NCBI RefSeq assembly: GCF_910587525.1
Contig: NZ_CAJULS010000073.1
Span: 1-11,891, forward strand
Length of the DNA: 11,891 nucleotides
Source: an uncultured Oscillibacter sp.
GTDB lineage: Bacteria > Bacillota > Clostridia > Oscillospirales > Oscillospiraceae
Reading direction: 5' to 3'
The notes under the pieces are model-generated. The model saw only the letters and a list, made by a program, of their open reading frames with translations. It was not told the origin of the DNA and made no database searches. Below are positions 1 to 7,594 of this stretch, one piece after another (positions within the stretch are counted from its first letter, which is position 1; each line of letters opens with the position of its first letter). Both the position numbers and the translations under genes were made by a program.

Positions 1-43
1 ACCGAGATCTACACTCTTTCCCTACACGACGCTCTTCCGATCT
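1..43 (+). other. Illumina P5/TruSeq adapter (vector-type contamination)
   Basis: These 43 bases match the 3' part of the Illumina P5 / TruSeq universal adapter, from ACCGAGATCTACAC through ACGACGCTCTTCCGATCT, ending exactly at the ligation T. They are not genomic. Genomic sequence begins at base 44. The reverse strand of this piece translates to the tell-tale peptide GRASCRERV, a recurrent artefact in databases. The contig therefore starts inside an untrimmed read, and the gene that follows is cut by the contig end, not by biology. Confidence 0.98.
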
Positions 44-44
44 G

Positions 45-1946
45 CTGATGACCTTCGGCATGGCGGCGCTGATGAACAAGGGCACCAACTTCATCTTTGG
101 GGAGATCTCCTTCGTGTCCAACTCCGTGGCCGTGGTACTGCAGCTGGCCCTGGCCATCGATTACGCCATCATCCTCTGCCACCGCTATACCGAGGAGCGG
201 GAACACCTGGAGGCCCGGGAGGCCGTGGTGGCCGCCCTGAGCAAAGCCATTCCGGAGATCTCCGGCAGCTCCATGACCACCCTCTCCGGCCTGGGCGCCA
301 TGTGCTTTATGCAGTTCGGCATTGGCAAGGACCTGGGACTGGTGCTGATGAAGGCCATTGTGCTCAGCCTGCTGGCAGTGTTCACCCTGATGCCCGGCCT
401 GCTGCTCAGCTTCTCCCGGCTCATTGACCGCACCCACCACCGCAGCTTTGTGCCCAGGATCACCGCCTGGGGGCAGCTGGCGCTGAAAACCCGTTTCATC
501 ATGCCCCCGCTGTTCGTGGTGCTGCTCATCGGCGCCTTCATCTTCTCCAACCGCTGTCCCTACGCCTATGGACAAACCGACCTGACCACTCTCCGCAAAA
601 GCGATTCCCAGATCGCCCAGGCCAAGGTCAACGGCGCCTTCGGCAGCATCAATACCCTAGCCGTGCTGGTTCCCCAGGGGGACTATGAGCAGGAGGGCCG
701 CCTGCTCCGGGAACTGGAACGGATGCCGGAGACCAACACCGTTCTGGGCCTTGCCAATGTGGATGCCATGGACGGCTATGTCCTCACCGACCGGCTGACC
801 CCCCGGCAGTTCGCCGAAATGACGGATCTGGACATTGAGCTGGCCCGGCTGCTGTACTCCGCTTACGCCGTGGACCAGGAGAGCTACGGCCAGGTGGTCT
901 CCGGTGTCGACGGTTATGGCGTGCCCCTGATCGACATGTTCCTCTACGTTTACGATATGATGGAGGAGGGCTATGTCACGCTGGACGGCGATATGACCGA
1001 GACCATTGAGGACCTCCATGTCCAGCTGACGGACGCCCAGCTCCAGCTGAAGGGCGAGCAATACAGCCGCCTGGTCCTCCAGCTGAACCTGCCGGAGGAG
1101 AGCCGGGAGACCTTCGCCTTCCTGGACACCCTCCACAGCGTGGTGGGCAGGTACTACGAGGAGGACGCCTTTCTGGTGGGAAACTCCACCAGTGACTTCG
1201 ACCTGTCCACCTCCTTCGGCAACGACAACCTGCTCATCGGTATTCTGACCATCGTCTTCGTGGTGTTGGTGCTGGTGTTCACCTTCAAGTCCTCCGGACT
1301 GCCCATCCTGTTGATTCTGGTCATCCAGGGCAGCGTGTGGATCAACTTCTCTTTCCCCTATCTGCAAAATGAGCCCCTGTTCTTCCTCAGCTATCTGGTG
1401 GTCAGCTCCATCCAGATGGGCGCCAATATCGATTACGCCATCGTCATCGCCAACCGTTATGTGGAATTGAAGCAAACCATGCCTTTGAAAGATGCGGTGA
1501 TCGAGTCCCTGAACGAGTCCTTCCCCACCATCGTCACCTCCGGCACCATTCTGGCCTCCGCCGGTATTCTGATCGGCGTACTGTCCACCACGGCCTCCAT
1601 CGCCTCCATCGGCGTGTGCCTGGGCCGGGGCACGCTGATTTCCATCTTCCTGGTCATGGGCATCCTCCCCCAGATCCTGCTGCTGGGCGATGTCATCATT
1701 GAAAAGACCGCCATCACCCTCAAACACCGCCTGCCCATTCAGTCCCACTCCGGCGTCATGCGGGTGGACGGCCACGTCCGGGGCTATCTCTCCGGCATGG
1801 TGGACGGCCATTTCAGCGGCACCATCCACGGCGCCATCAATGCCGCCGTGGAAGCCGGAGCGATCCAGCTTGAGGACGCAGCCCTGCCTGCGGCAGAAAT
1901 TTCCGGAAAGGAGGCTGAGAGCCATGCGGAATCGTTCGGCGAATAA
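45..1946 (+). CDS. MMPL/RND-family membrane exporter, 5'-truncated by contig end
   Basis: This is the C-terminal ~633 residues of an MMPL (RND superfamily) transporter, a proton-driven exporter of lipids or hydrophobic compounds in the cytoplasmic membrane. Counting from the Met at 48, the two pseudo-symmetric family signatures are visible: LAIDYAIILCHRYTEE near residues 34-49 and QMGANIDYAIVIANRYVELK in the second half. Each sits in a transmembrane helix with the conserved Asp-Tyr. A large extracytoplasmic domain spans roughly 169-390, followed by a second bundle of hydrophobic helices (about 394-560). Full members run about 700-900 residues, so TM1, the first large loop and part of TM2-3 are missing, and the Met at 48 is internal. 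The tail ends in a Gly-rich VDGHVRGYLSG / VDGHFSGTIHG doublet. It overlaps the next gene by 23 nt. Family is secure; substrate is unknown. Confidence 0.92.
   Translation: MMTFGMAALMNKGTNFIFGEISFVSNSVAVVLQLALAIDYAIILCHRYTEEREHLEAREAVVAALSKAIPEISGSSMTTLSGLGAMCFMQFGIGKDLGLVLMKAIVLSLLAVFTLMPGLLLSFSRLIDRTHHRSFVPRITAWGQLALKTRFIMPPLFVVLLIGAFIFSNRCPYAYGQTDLTTLRKSDSQIAQAKVNGAFGSINTLAVLVPQGDYEQEGRLLRELERMPETNTVLGLANVDAMDGYVLTDRLTPRQFAEMTDLDIELARLLYSAYAVDQESYGQVVSGVDGYGVPLIDMFLYVYDMMEEGYVTLDGDMTETIEDLHVQLTDAQLQLKGEQYSRLVLQLNLPEESRETFAFLDTLHSVVGRYYEEDAFLVGNSTSDFDLSTSFGNDNLLIGILTIVFVVLVLVFTFKSSGLPILLILVIQGSVWINFSFPYLQNEPLFFLSYLVVSSIQMGANIDYAIVIANRYVELKQTMPLKDAVIESLNESFPTIVTSGTILASAGILIGVLSTTASIASIGVCLGRGTLISIFLVMGILPQILLLGDVIIEKTAITLKHRLPIQSHSGVMRVDGHVRGYLSGMVDGHFSGTIHGAINAAVEAGAIQLEDAALPAAEISGKEAESHAESFGE
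1907..1914 (+). promoter_or_regulatory. Ribosome binding site fixing the start of the GLUG protein
   Basis: AAAGGAGG lies 9 nt before ATG 1924, inside the end of the MMPL gene. It decides the start: the open frame reaches back to an ATG at 1690, but only the 1924 start has a ribosome binding site and gives a clean signal peptide. The 23-nt overlap with the MMPL stop suggests translational coupling. Confidence 0.88.
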
Positions 1947-4900
1947 ATATCTCTCCCTGCTGCTGGCCGTCTGGCTGCTGGCCTCCTCTGCCGTACCTGC
2001 GGCCTGGGCCGCGCCGGAGGACACAGTCTCCATCTCCTCGGCGGAGGACCTGCTTGCGCTCTCCAAAAACTGTGCTCTGGACACCTGGTCTCAGGGAAAG
2101 ACGGTTGCCCTGACCGCGGATCTGGACCTGACCGGGACCGAATTTTCCCCCATTCCCACCTTCGGCGGCACCTTCCTGGGTCAGGGACACACCATCTCCG
2201 GCCTGCGGCTCACCGCCGCCGGCTCCAACCAGGGCTTTTTCCGTTATCTCCAGCCTGGCGCGGTGGTACAGAATCTGCACATCTCCGGCGCCGTCATTCC
2301 TGAGGGCACCCGCTCCACTGTGGGCGGCATCGCGGGCACCAACGCCGGAACGATCCAAAACTGCTCCTTCCAGGGCACCGTCCAGGGCAAAAATGCCGTG
2401 GGCGGCATTGCGGGACGGAACGGGGAGCAGGGCCAGATCATCAACTGCACCACTCGGGGCCATATCAGCGGTGAAAACGCCGCCGGCGGCACCGCCGGGC
2501 GAAATCTGGGCATCTTACTGAAATGTGAAAACTTCGCCGGGGTTAACATGACAGAGCCCAGCGAGACCGGCAGCTTTATGGAATTGGAGGCCGAAGCGAT
2601 ATCAGAACCGCTCAGCGGCGAAAACGACGGCGAATACAGCCTCCTGTCCAGCTATGCCGACACCGGCGGCATCGTGGGGTATTCCAGCGGCGTAGTGCAA
2701 AGCTGTGTCAACAGCGGCACGGTGGGCTACCCCCATGTGGGCTACAATACCGGCGGCATCGCCGGACGGCAGAGCGGGTATCTTGCGGGCTGCATCAACA
2801 GCGGCACCGTCCGGGGCCGCAAAGAGGTGGGCGGCATCGTGGGCCAGGCGGAACCCTATCTGGCCGTGGACCCGGAACGGGACGGCCTGGACCGCCTGCG
2901 GACAGAGCTGGACACCCTGGACCGCCTGATTAACCAGGCCCTGAACGATGCCCAGTGCACCGGGGACGATGTCTCCGCCCACCTTACCGCCATGGGGAAC
3001 TACGCAGACAAGGCCCGGGACAGCTCCCAGCAGCTGCTGGACCACACCGGCGATTTCATCGATGAAAATCTCAATACCGTGAATACCCTGGTCTCCGACA
3101 TCACCAATGCGCTGGACCGCATTATCCCCGCACTGGATGACCTGGCGGACGTGGGAGCGCGGCTGGAGCGGCTCTCCAATCACTTGGGCGGCGCACTGGA
3201 CGATCTGGGAGATGCCGCCGGCCTGGGCGAAGTCTCCATGGCGGAGCTGCGGACTGCTGTAAGAGCCCTGAAAGAGGCCGGCGGCAAACTCAGCGATTCG
3301 GCAGCGGCCCTGCAGGAAGCCCTGGAGGCGCTGTTAAAGGGCGTGATCTCCGGTGATGAAGCGGCCAGGGCCGCCGCACTGGAGCAGGCAAAGGCCGCTT
3401 TCACGGAGCTGGACGGGATCTTTGCTGCGACCGCCGCTGCCGCCGGCGGCCTGCGGGCGGCACTGTCTGAGGCCGGCAATCTCCCCGGCAGCGGGGAAAC
3501 GCTCCCCGCATTGGAGAATCTGAAAACGGCACTGAACAAAACCGCCGTCGGCCTAGGGCAGACAGGGGATTCCCTGCCAGCCTCTCCTGAGGACTGGGAG
3601 ACGGCTCAGGCCGCCCTCCGGCGGGCTCTCCAGGCCCTGCGGGACGCCTCCGGCGGGCTGGATGACGCGCTCTCCGCCCTGCAGAGGGCACTGGAAACAG
3701 TCTCGCCAGCCTCCGGCAAGCTGAGGGACGCCCTGGAACAGCTCCAGGATGTATCGGCCTCCTCCGCCTCCATCGGACGGCTGCTGCACAGCGCCTTCCG
3801 CACCATCAGCGATGCGGTGGACAGCCTCACCGGAGACGGCCCTGTGGAGTTCTCCCCCCTGGGAGAGGATATCCGGACAGCCGGGGACGGCCTCTATGAC
3901 GCCATGGCAGGCCTGTCCGGCGAGATGAAGTCCCTGAACGGCGTTCTCCAGGACGGCAACCACACCCTGACGGAAGACCTGCGGTCCGTCAGCCGCCAGT
4001 TCAACGCGGTATTTGACTCCATGCTGGACATTCTCACCGACCTGCGGAACACCCCGGACAAGGAGGACCTGATCCAGGACACCTCCGACCAGGACATCTC
4101 CGCCACCCGGGAGGGCAAGGTGGCAGACTGCCATAACACCGGCCCTGTGGAGGGCGACCGGAATGTGGGCGGCGTGGCCGGCGCCATGGCCATCGAATTC
4201 GATCTGGACCCCGAGGATGACGTGACGGACCGTCTGTCCTTTGGAACCACCTATGAGACCAAGGCGGTCCTGCAAAACTGCCTGAACCGGGGCGCCGTCA
4301 CCGCCAAAAAGGACTGCGTAGGCGGCATCGTGGGACGCATGGATTTAGGCACCGCTCTGGACTGCCAGAACTACGGCGCCGCCGCCAGTACCGACGGCGA
4401 CTATGTGGGCGGCGTGGCTGGGCTGGCGGACGCCTCCGTCCGGAGCTGCTATGCCAAAAACACCCTCTCCGGCGGAAATTACATCGGCGGTGTGGCCGGG
4501 TGGGCCAGCTATCTGCGGGACTGCTTTGCCATCGCCGCCATCACAGACGGAAGCGAGTGCCTAGGCGCCATTGCCGGCGGCGTGGAAAACGGCGGCGTCT
4601 TTTCCGGTAACCGCTTCGTGGACACCGGCACCGCCGGCATCGACGGCGTCAGCTACGCCGGGCACGCCGAGCCTATCGACTTTGCAGAGCTCCGGCAGCT
4701 GCCGGACATTCCCCCGGAGTTCACCACCTTTACTCTGACCCTGTTGGCAGGGGGCGAAACCGTGTCCCAAATCCCTTTCTTCTACGGAGACGACCTCTCC
4801 GCCCTTCAGCTCCCGGAGGTTCCCGCCCAGGAGGGCAGCTACGGCAGCTGGCCGGAATTTGATGTCTCCGGCCGGGTCTCTGACATCACCCTGGAGGCCG

Positions 4901-5388
4901 TCTACGCCCCCTGGGTCACTCTGGTAGCCAGCGCAAAGACCGAGGGCAAACTGCCTCTGGCTCTCGCAGAGGGACGGTTCACCCATGAGGCCGTCCTCCA
5001 TGTGACAGAAGGGCCCCAAACGCCGCCTCCGGAGGGCGGCACAGTCTGGACACTCTCCCTCGCCGGCACAGATCTCGGCAGCGGGGATGCTGTTCCCCTG
5101 CGGCTGCTGGCCCCATCCGGCGCTCAGGTCTGGCAGTACCGGGACGGTCAGTGGATCCATTCGGAAGCCGTCCAGAACGGGCAGTACCTGATGCTGTCTA
5201 TGGAGGGCACGGAGGGCACCTTCTGCATCCAGTCCCGGGCAGATGGCCCGTGGCTGTTCCTGATCCTGGCCGCCGCAGTCCTTCTACTCATAATCCTGCT
5301 CGCGGTGACGCGCCGCCGGAAAAAGCAGGCGGTCAAATCCGGCGCTCCTGCGAAATCCCATGCGGAAAAAGAACCTGCGGCGAAATAG
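1924..5388 (+). CDS. Secreted, membrane-anchored GLUG-repeat protein with large helical insert
   Basis: 1154 residues, no named family for the whole. Residues 1-29 form a signal peptide (KYLSLLLAVWLLASS core, AWA cleavage). Residues ~36-130 are the usual lead-in to GLUG solenoids (LTADLDLTGTEF, GQGHTISGL). Six GLUG-type turns (GGIAG, GGIVG, with C-x-N-x-G-x-V) occupy ~134-315. A Leu/Ala/Asp-rich helical, probably coiled-coil region spans ~316-729, and GLUG turns resume at ~733-886. The C-terminal part is beta-rich, then a transmembrane helix at ~1110-1128 (WLFLILAAAVLLLIILLAV), a TRRRKK stop-transfer and a short cytoplasmic tail. It should sit outside the cell, anchored at its C terminus. The helical part recalls, in style only, the extracytoplasmic helices of YhgE/Pip proteins. 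The overlap with the MMPL gene suggests a partner, adaptor or substrate-binding role for the exporter; this is inference. Confidence 0.85.
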   Translation: MRNRSANKYLSLLLAVWLLASSAVPAAWAAPEDTVSISSAEDLLALSKNCALDTWSQGKTVALTADLDLTGTEFSPIPTFGGTFLGQGHTISGLRLTAAGSNQGFFRYLQPGAVVQNLHISGAVIPEGTRSTVGGIAGTNAGTIQNCSFQGTVQGKNAVGGIAGRNGEQGQIINCTTRGHISGENAAGGTAGRNLGILLKCENFAGVNMTEPSETGSFMELEAEAISEPLSGENDGEYSLLSSYADTGGIVGYSSGVVQSCVNSGTVGYPHVGYNTGGIAGRQSGYLAGCINSGTVRGRKEVGGIVGQAEPYLAVDPERDGLDRLRTELDTLDRLINQALNDAQCTGDDVSAHLTAMGNYADKARDSSQQLLDHTGDFIDENLNTVNTLVSDITNALDRIIPALDDLADVGARLERLSNHLGGALDDLGDAAGLGEVSMAELRTAVRALKEAGGKLSDSAAALQEALEALLKGVISGDEAARAAALEQAKAAFTELDGIFAATAAAAGGLRAALSEAGNLPGSGETLPALENLKTALNKTAVGLGQTGDSLPASPEDWETAQAALRRALQALRDASGGLDDALSALQRALETVSPASGKLRDALEQLQDVSASSASIGRLLHSAFRTISDAVDSLTGDGPVEFSPLGEDIRTAGDGLYDAMAGLSGEMKSLNGVLQDGNHTLTEDLRSVSRQFNAVFDSMLDILTDLRNTPDKEDLIQDTSDQDISATREGKVADCHNTGPVEGDRNVGGVAGAMAIEFDLDPEDDVTDRLSFGTTYETKAVLQNCLNRGAVTAKKDCVGGIVGRMDLGTALDCQNYGAAASTDGDYVGGVAGLADASVRSCYAKNTLSGGNYIGGVAGWASYLRDCFAIAAITDGSECLGAIAGGVENGGVFSGNRFVDTGTAGIDGVSYAGHAEPIDFAELRQLPDIPPEFTTFTLTLLAGGETVSQIPFFYGDDLSALQLPEVPAQEGSYGSWPEFDVSGRVSDITLEAVYAPWVTLVASAKTEGKLPLALAEGRFTHEAVLHVTEGPQTPPPEGGTVWTLSLAGTDLGSGDAVPLRLLAPSGAQVWQYRDGQWIHSEAVQNGQYLMLSMEGTEGTFCIQSRADGPWLFLILAAAVLLLIILLAVTRRRKKQAVKSGAPAKSHAEKEPAAK
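2323..2868 (+). repeat. First GLUG repeat block (about six solenoid turns)
   Basis: The encoded repeats are GGIAGTNAGTIQNCSFQGTV, GGIAGRNGEQGQIINCTTRG, GGTAGRNLGILLKCENFAG, GGIVGYSSGVVQSCVNSGTV, GGIAGRQSGYLAGCINSGTV and a final GGIVGQAEPYLA. The unit is about 20-25 residues with a longer non-repeat stretch (SETGSFMELE...) between turns three and four. The pattern is that of the GLUG motif, expected to build a right-handed beta-helix. Confidence 0.8.
4114..4581 (+). repeat. Second GLUG repeat block, resuming after the helical insert
   Basis: After about 410 helical residues the solenoid pattern returns with ADCHNTGPVEGDRNVGGVAG, then NCLNRGAVTAKKDCVGGIVG, DCQNYGAAASTDGDYVGGVAG split at usual turn positions, SCYAKNTLSGGNYIGGVAG and DCFAIAAITDGSECLGAIAGG. 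It restarts with the C-x-N-x-G half of a turn, which is the half missing from the last turn of block one. Confidence 0.78.
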
Positions 5389-5405
5389 GCGGCAGACACC
5401 CCGAA

Positions 5406-5433
5406 GCGGCCCGGTGTATTGGTGCCGGGCCGC
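5406..5433. repeat. 9-bp stem-loop between the exporter pair and the two-component operon
   Basis: GCGGCCCGG at 5406-5414 and CCGGGCCGC at 5425-5433 are perfect inverted repeats around a 10-nt loop. No clear run of T follows (CTTCCCA), so this may be a weak or factor-dependent terminator for the upstream pair, or an mRNA-stabilising hairpin. It lies 17 nt after the stop codon. Confidence 0.5.
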
Positions 5434-5440
5434 CTTCCCA

Positions 5441-5457
5441 TGATGCAAGAATGATGG
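5441..5457 (+). promoter_or_regulatory. Candidate response-regulator site: TGATGC-N5-TGATGG
   Basis: Two direct half-sites, TGATGC (5441-5446) and TGATGG (5452-5457), are 11 bp apart, one helical turn. The same arrangement, also preceded by A, occurs at 8361-8378 before the vanY-like gene. OmpR/PhoB-type regulators usually bind direct repeats of this spacing. The position, 49 nt before the regulator gene start, would suit autoregulation. No convincing -35/-10 pair is visible here. Confidence 0.45.
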
Positions 5458-5505
5458 AAGACTGCGTCAAACTGTAGAGAATCTGGATCGCAGGAGGCAG
5501 ACGCT

Positions 5506-6162
5506 GTGAACAAAATTTTGATTGCCGAGGATGAGGCCCCTATCGCCAACCTCATCAAAACCGCCCTGGACGGCGCAGGCTACCGCTGTGTCTGGGCAGC
5601 GGACGGCGCCGCCGCCGCAGATAAGCTGGAATCCCAGCCCTTCGATCTGGCATTGCTGGACATCATGCTGCCCAGAGCCGACGGCTACGAGGTGTTGGAG
5701 TACTGCAAGCAGCTGGAGGTACCGGTGATCTTCCTCACCGCCAAAGGTCAGCTGGAAGACCGGGTAAAGGGTCTGCGGCTGGGGGCGGAGGACTACATCG
5801 TCAAGCCCTTTGAGCTGATGGAGCTGCTGGCCCGGGTGGAGACCGTCCTCCGCCGCTGCGGCAAGACAGGGCGGGTCCTCTCCCTGCCGCCGGACATCGA
5901 GATCGACACCGCCAGCCGGGTGGTGCGGCGGAGCGGACAGCCCGTTCCCCTCACCGCCAAGGAGTACGACCTGCTGCTCCTCTTCATGCAGAACAAAAAT
6001 ATCGCCCTGTACCGGGACCGGATCTACGAGCGGGTCTGGGGTGAGGAGTTCCTGGGAGACAGCCGCACCGTAGACCTCCACATCCAGCGAATGCGGAAGA
6101 AACTGGGGCTGGAGAACCGCCTGGTGGCCGTCTACAAGGTAGGCTACCGGCTGGAGGCCTGA
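5506..6162 (+). CDS. OmpR/PhoB-family response regulator
   Basis: 218 residues, GTG start, with AGGAGG at 5492-5497 8 nt upstream. The receiver domain (1-~115) has the acidic pocket E8-D9, phospho-acceptor D52 (LLDIMLP), switch T78 (FLTAK) and K100 (KPF). The C-terminal winged helix (~128-217) has LTAKEYDLLLLF, the recognition-helix region RTVDLHIQRMRKKL and the terminal hairpin VYKVGYRLE. This is the normal length and layout of the family. It is the DNA-binding output of the kinase encoded 25 nt downstream. Putative target half-sites lie just upstream of this gene and before the VanY-like gene. The regulon beyond these cannot be read from the window. Confidence 0.95.
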   Translation: MNKILIAEDEAPIANLIKTALDGAGYRCVWAADGAAAADKLESQPFDLALLDIMLPRADGYEVLEYCKQLEVPVIFLTAKGQLEDRVKGLRLGAEDYIVKPFELMELLARVETVLRRCGKTGRVLSLPPDIEIDTASRVVRRSGQPVPLTAKEYDLLLLFMQNKNIALYRDRIYERVWGEEFLGDSRTVDLHIQRMRKKLGLENRLVAVYKVGYRLEA

Positions 6163-6187
6163 TTCACTCGGGAAGGGACACGAAAAA

Positions 6188-7594
6188 ATGAAGCTCTTCT
6201 GGAAGCTCTATTGCAGCATGGTCCTCATCACGGCCCTGGCCTGCTCCATTGGCGGCTACGTTCTGATTGATACGCAATTCCGTGCCTCCCTGGACCGAGA
6301 GGTCTCCGCGCTGTATGAGGAGAACGACCTTCTGCGCTACGCCCTGGCCCAGGAGCTGGCCTTCCATCCCCTGTACAGCCGCCAGGAGCTGGCCGCCGCG
6401 GCCAAGGGGATCAGCATCTCCACCAGCCGGGGGACCGTGGCCTTCCGCCTCAGCGGCGAGGATGGCGAGACCCTGGGCGGCAGCGGACAGCTGGCGGTCG
6501 AGGCCGCTCCCCTCACCGCCTCCCTGCCCCAGGGCCAGCGCGGCTGGGTGATGGATGCCCTGGGGGACGGGCGTGCCTATCTCCACGCCGCCAGTCCCTT
6601 AGCCCTGGAGGACGGCGTTTTGTACCTAGAGAACTGCCGGGAAATCAGCAGCCTCTTTCAGGACCGTTCGGAACAGTACCAAAGTTTTTTCACCCTGGTG
6701 CTTGCTCTCACCGGGGCGGTGGGGGCGCTGTCCCTGGCGGTGGCCGCCATGCTTCTGCGCCCCCTGGGCCGGCTATCCGCCGCCACGCGGCGGATAGCCG
6801 AGGGTGATCTGGACCAGCGGGTGGCGGTACAGGGAGACGACGAGATCGCCCAGCTGTCGGCGGACTTCAACGTCATGGCCCACCGCATCCGGCGGCAGGT
6901 TCAGGAACTCCGGGACGCCGCGCGGCGGCAGGAGGACTTCATCGGCAGCTTTGCCCATGAGATCAAAACCCCCCTGACCTCTATCATTGGCTACGCCGAC
7001 CTGCTCCGCTCCCGCCCCGCCACAGAGGCCCAGGTCCGGGAAGGCGCCGGGTACATCTTCAGCGAGGGCCGGCGGCTGGAGGCCTTGAGCCGCAAGCTCC
7101 TGGATCTGGTGGTGCTGGACCGGCAGGACTTCCCCCTGCGGCCCGTGCCGCTGGACACATTCCTGAACCGGGTGGGCGGAGCCATGGCCCCGGCGCTGGA
7201 GCAGGCGGGCATCCGTCTCACCGTCCGGGCCCAGCCGGCAGCGGCGCTGATGGAGCCGGACCTGATGGAGACTGTCTGCCTGAACCTGCTGGACAACGCC
7301 CGCAAGGCCATGGAATCTGGCGGAGACCTCCTGCTGGAGGGCCTTTTGGAGGAGGGCGGCCCCCTCATCCGGGTGACGGACAGCGGCAAGGGCATCCCGG
7401 CAGAAGAGCTCAGCCGGGTGACGGAGGCATTCTACATGGTGGACAAATCCCGCTCCAGGGCCCAGGGGGGCGCGGGGCTGGGACTGGCCCTGTGCCGCCG
7501 CATCGTGGACCTCCACGGCGGTACGCTGGAGCTGGAGAGCCGCTCCGGCGAAGGCACACGGGCCACCGTACGCCTGAGAGGAGCGGTCCCATGA
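6188..7594 (+). CDS. Membrane sensor histidine kinase (HAMP, HisKA, HATPase)
   Basis: 468 residues, ATG with GGAAGGGA 9 nt upstream. Order: TM1 ~8-27; extracytoplasmic sensor ~29-166 with no recognised fold; TM2 ~167-190; HAMP ~191-243 (RPLGRL ... EGDLDQRV ... DEIAQLSADFN); HisKA with phospho-acceptor H257 in FAHEIKTPLT; HATPase with N-box NLLDNARKA (N366, N370), G1 box DSGKGIP (D398) and G2 box GGAGLGLAL (427-435). All catalytic motifs are intact. It should autophosphorylate at H257 and pass phosphate to D52 of the adjacent regulator. It overlaps the next gene by ATGA. Its coding DNA holds a perfect 14-bp hairpin at 6770-6800. Confidence 0.95.
   Translation: MKLFWKLYCSMVLITALACSIGGYVLIDTQFRASLDREVSALYEENDLLRYALAQELAFHPLYSRQELAAAAKGISISTSRGTVAFRLSGEDGETLGGSGQLAVEAAPLTASLPQGQRGWVMDALGDGRAYLHAASPLALEDGVLYLENCREISSLFQDRSEQYQSFFTLVLALTGAVGALSLAVAAMLLRPLGRLSAATRRIAEGDLDQRVAVQGDDEIAQLSADFNVMAHRIRRQVQELRDAARRQEDFIGSFAHEIKTPLTSIIGYADLLRSRPATEAQVREGAGYIFSEGRRLEALSRKLLDLVVLDRQDFPLRPVPLDTFLNRVGGAMAPALEQAGIRLTVRAQPAAALMEPDLMETVCLNLLDNARKAMESGGDLLLEGLLEEGGPLIRVTDSGKGIPAEELSRVTEAFYMVDKSRSRAQGGAGLGLALCRRIVDLHGGTLELESRSGEGTRATVRLRGAVP
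6770..6800. repeat. Perfect 14-bp inverted repeat inside the kinase gene
   Basis: CGGCTATCCGCCGC (6770-6783) and GCGGCGGATAGCCG (6787-6800) are exact complements around a CAC loop. The stem encodes the start of the HAMP domain (GRLSAATRRIAE), whose protein sequence is normal for the family, so the region is not a sequencing fold-back. In mRNA it would form a very stable hairpin. No T-run follows, so it is not a standard terminator. Confidence 0.8.
7576..7583 (+). promoter_or_regulatory. Ribosome binding site fixing the start of the accessory membrane protein
   Basis: GAGAGGAG lies 7 nt before ATG 7591, whose ATG overlaps the kinase stop as ATGA. The frame is open back to 7492, but that stretch is kinase coding sequence with no ribosome binding site. 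The 7591 start also places a membrane anchor at the N terminus. Confidence 0.85.

Noticed and set aside
1690..1923. Upstream ATG extension of the GLUG protein
   Set aside because: The 78 extra codons lie inside MMPL coding sequence, lack a ribosome binding site and would bury the signal peptide.
657..2084. 475-codon open frame on the minus strand
   Set aside because: It lies opposite the MMPL gene, is His/Gln/Gly-rich as expected for a GC-rich shadow frame, and has no recognisable protein features.
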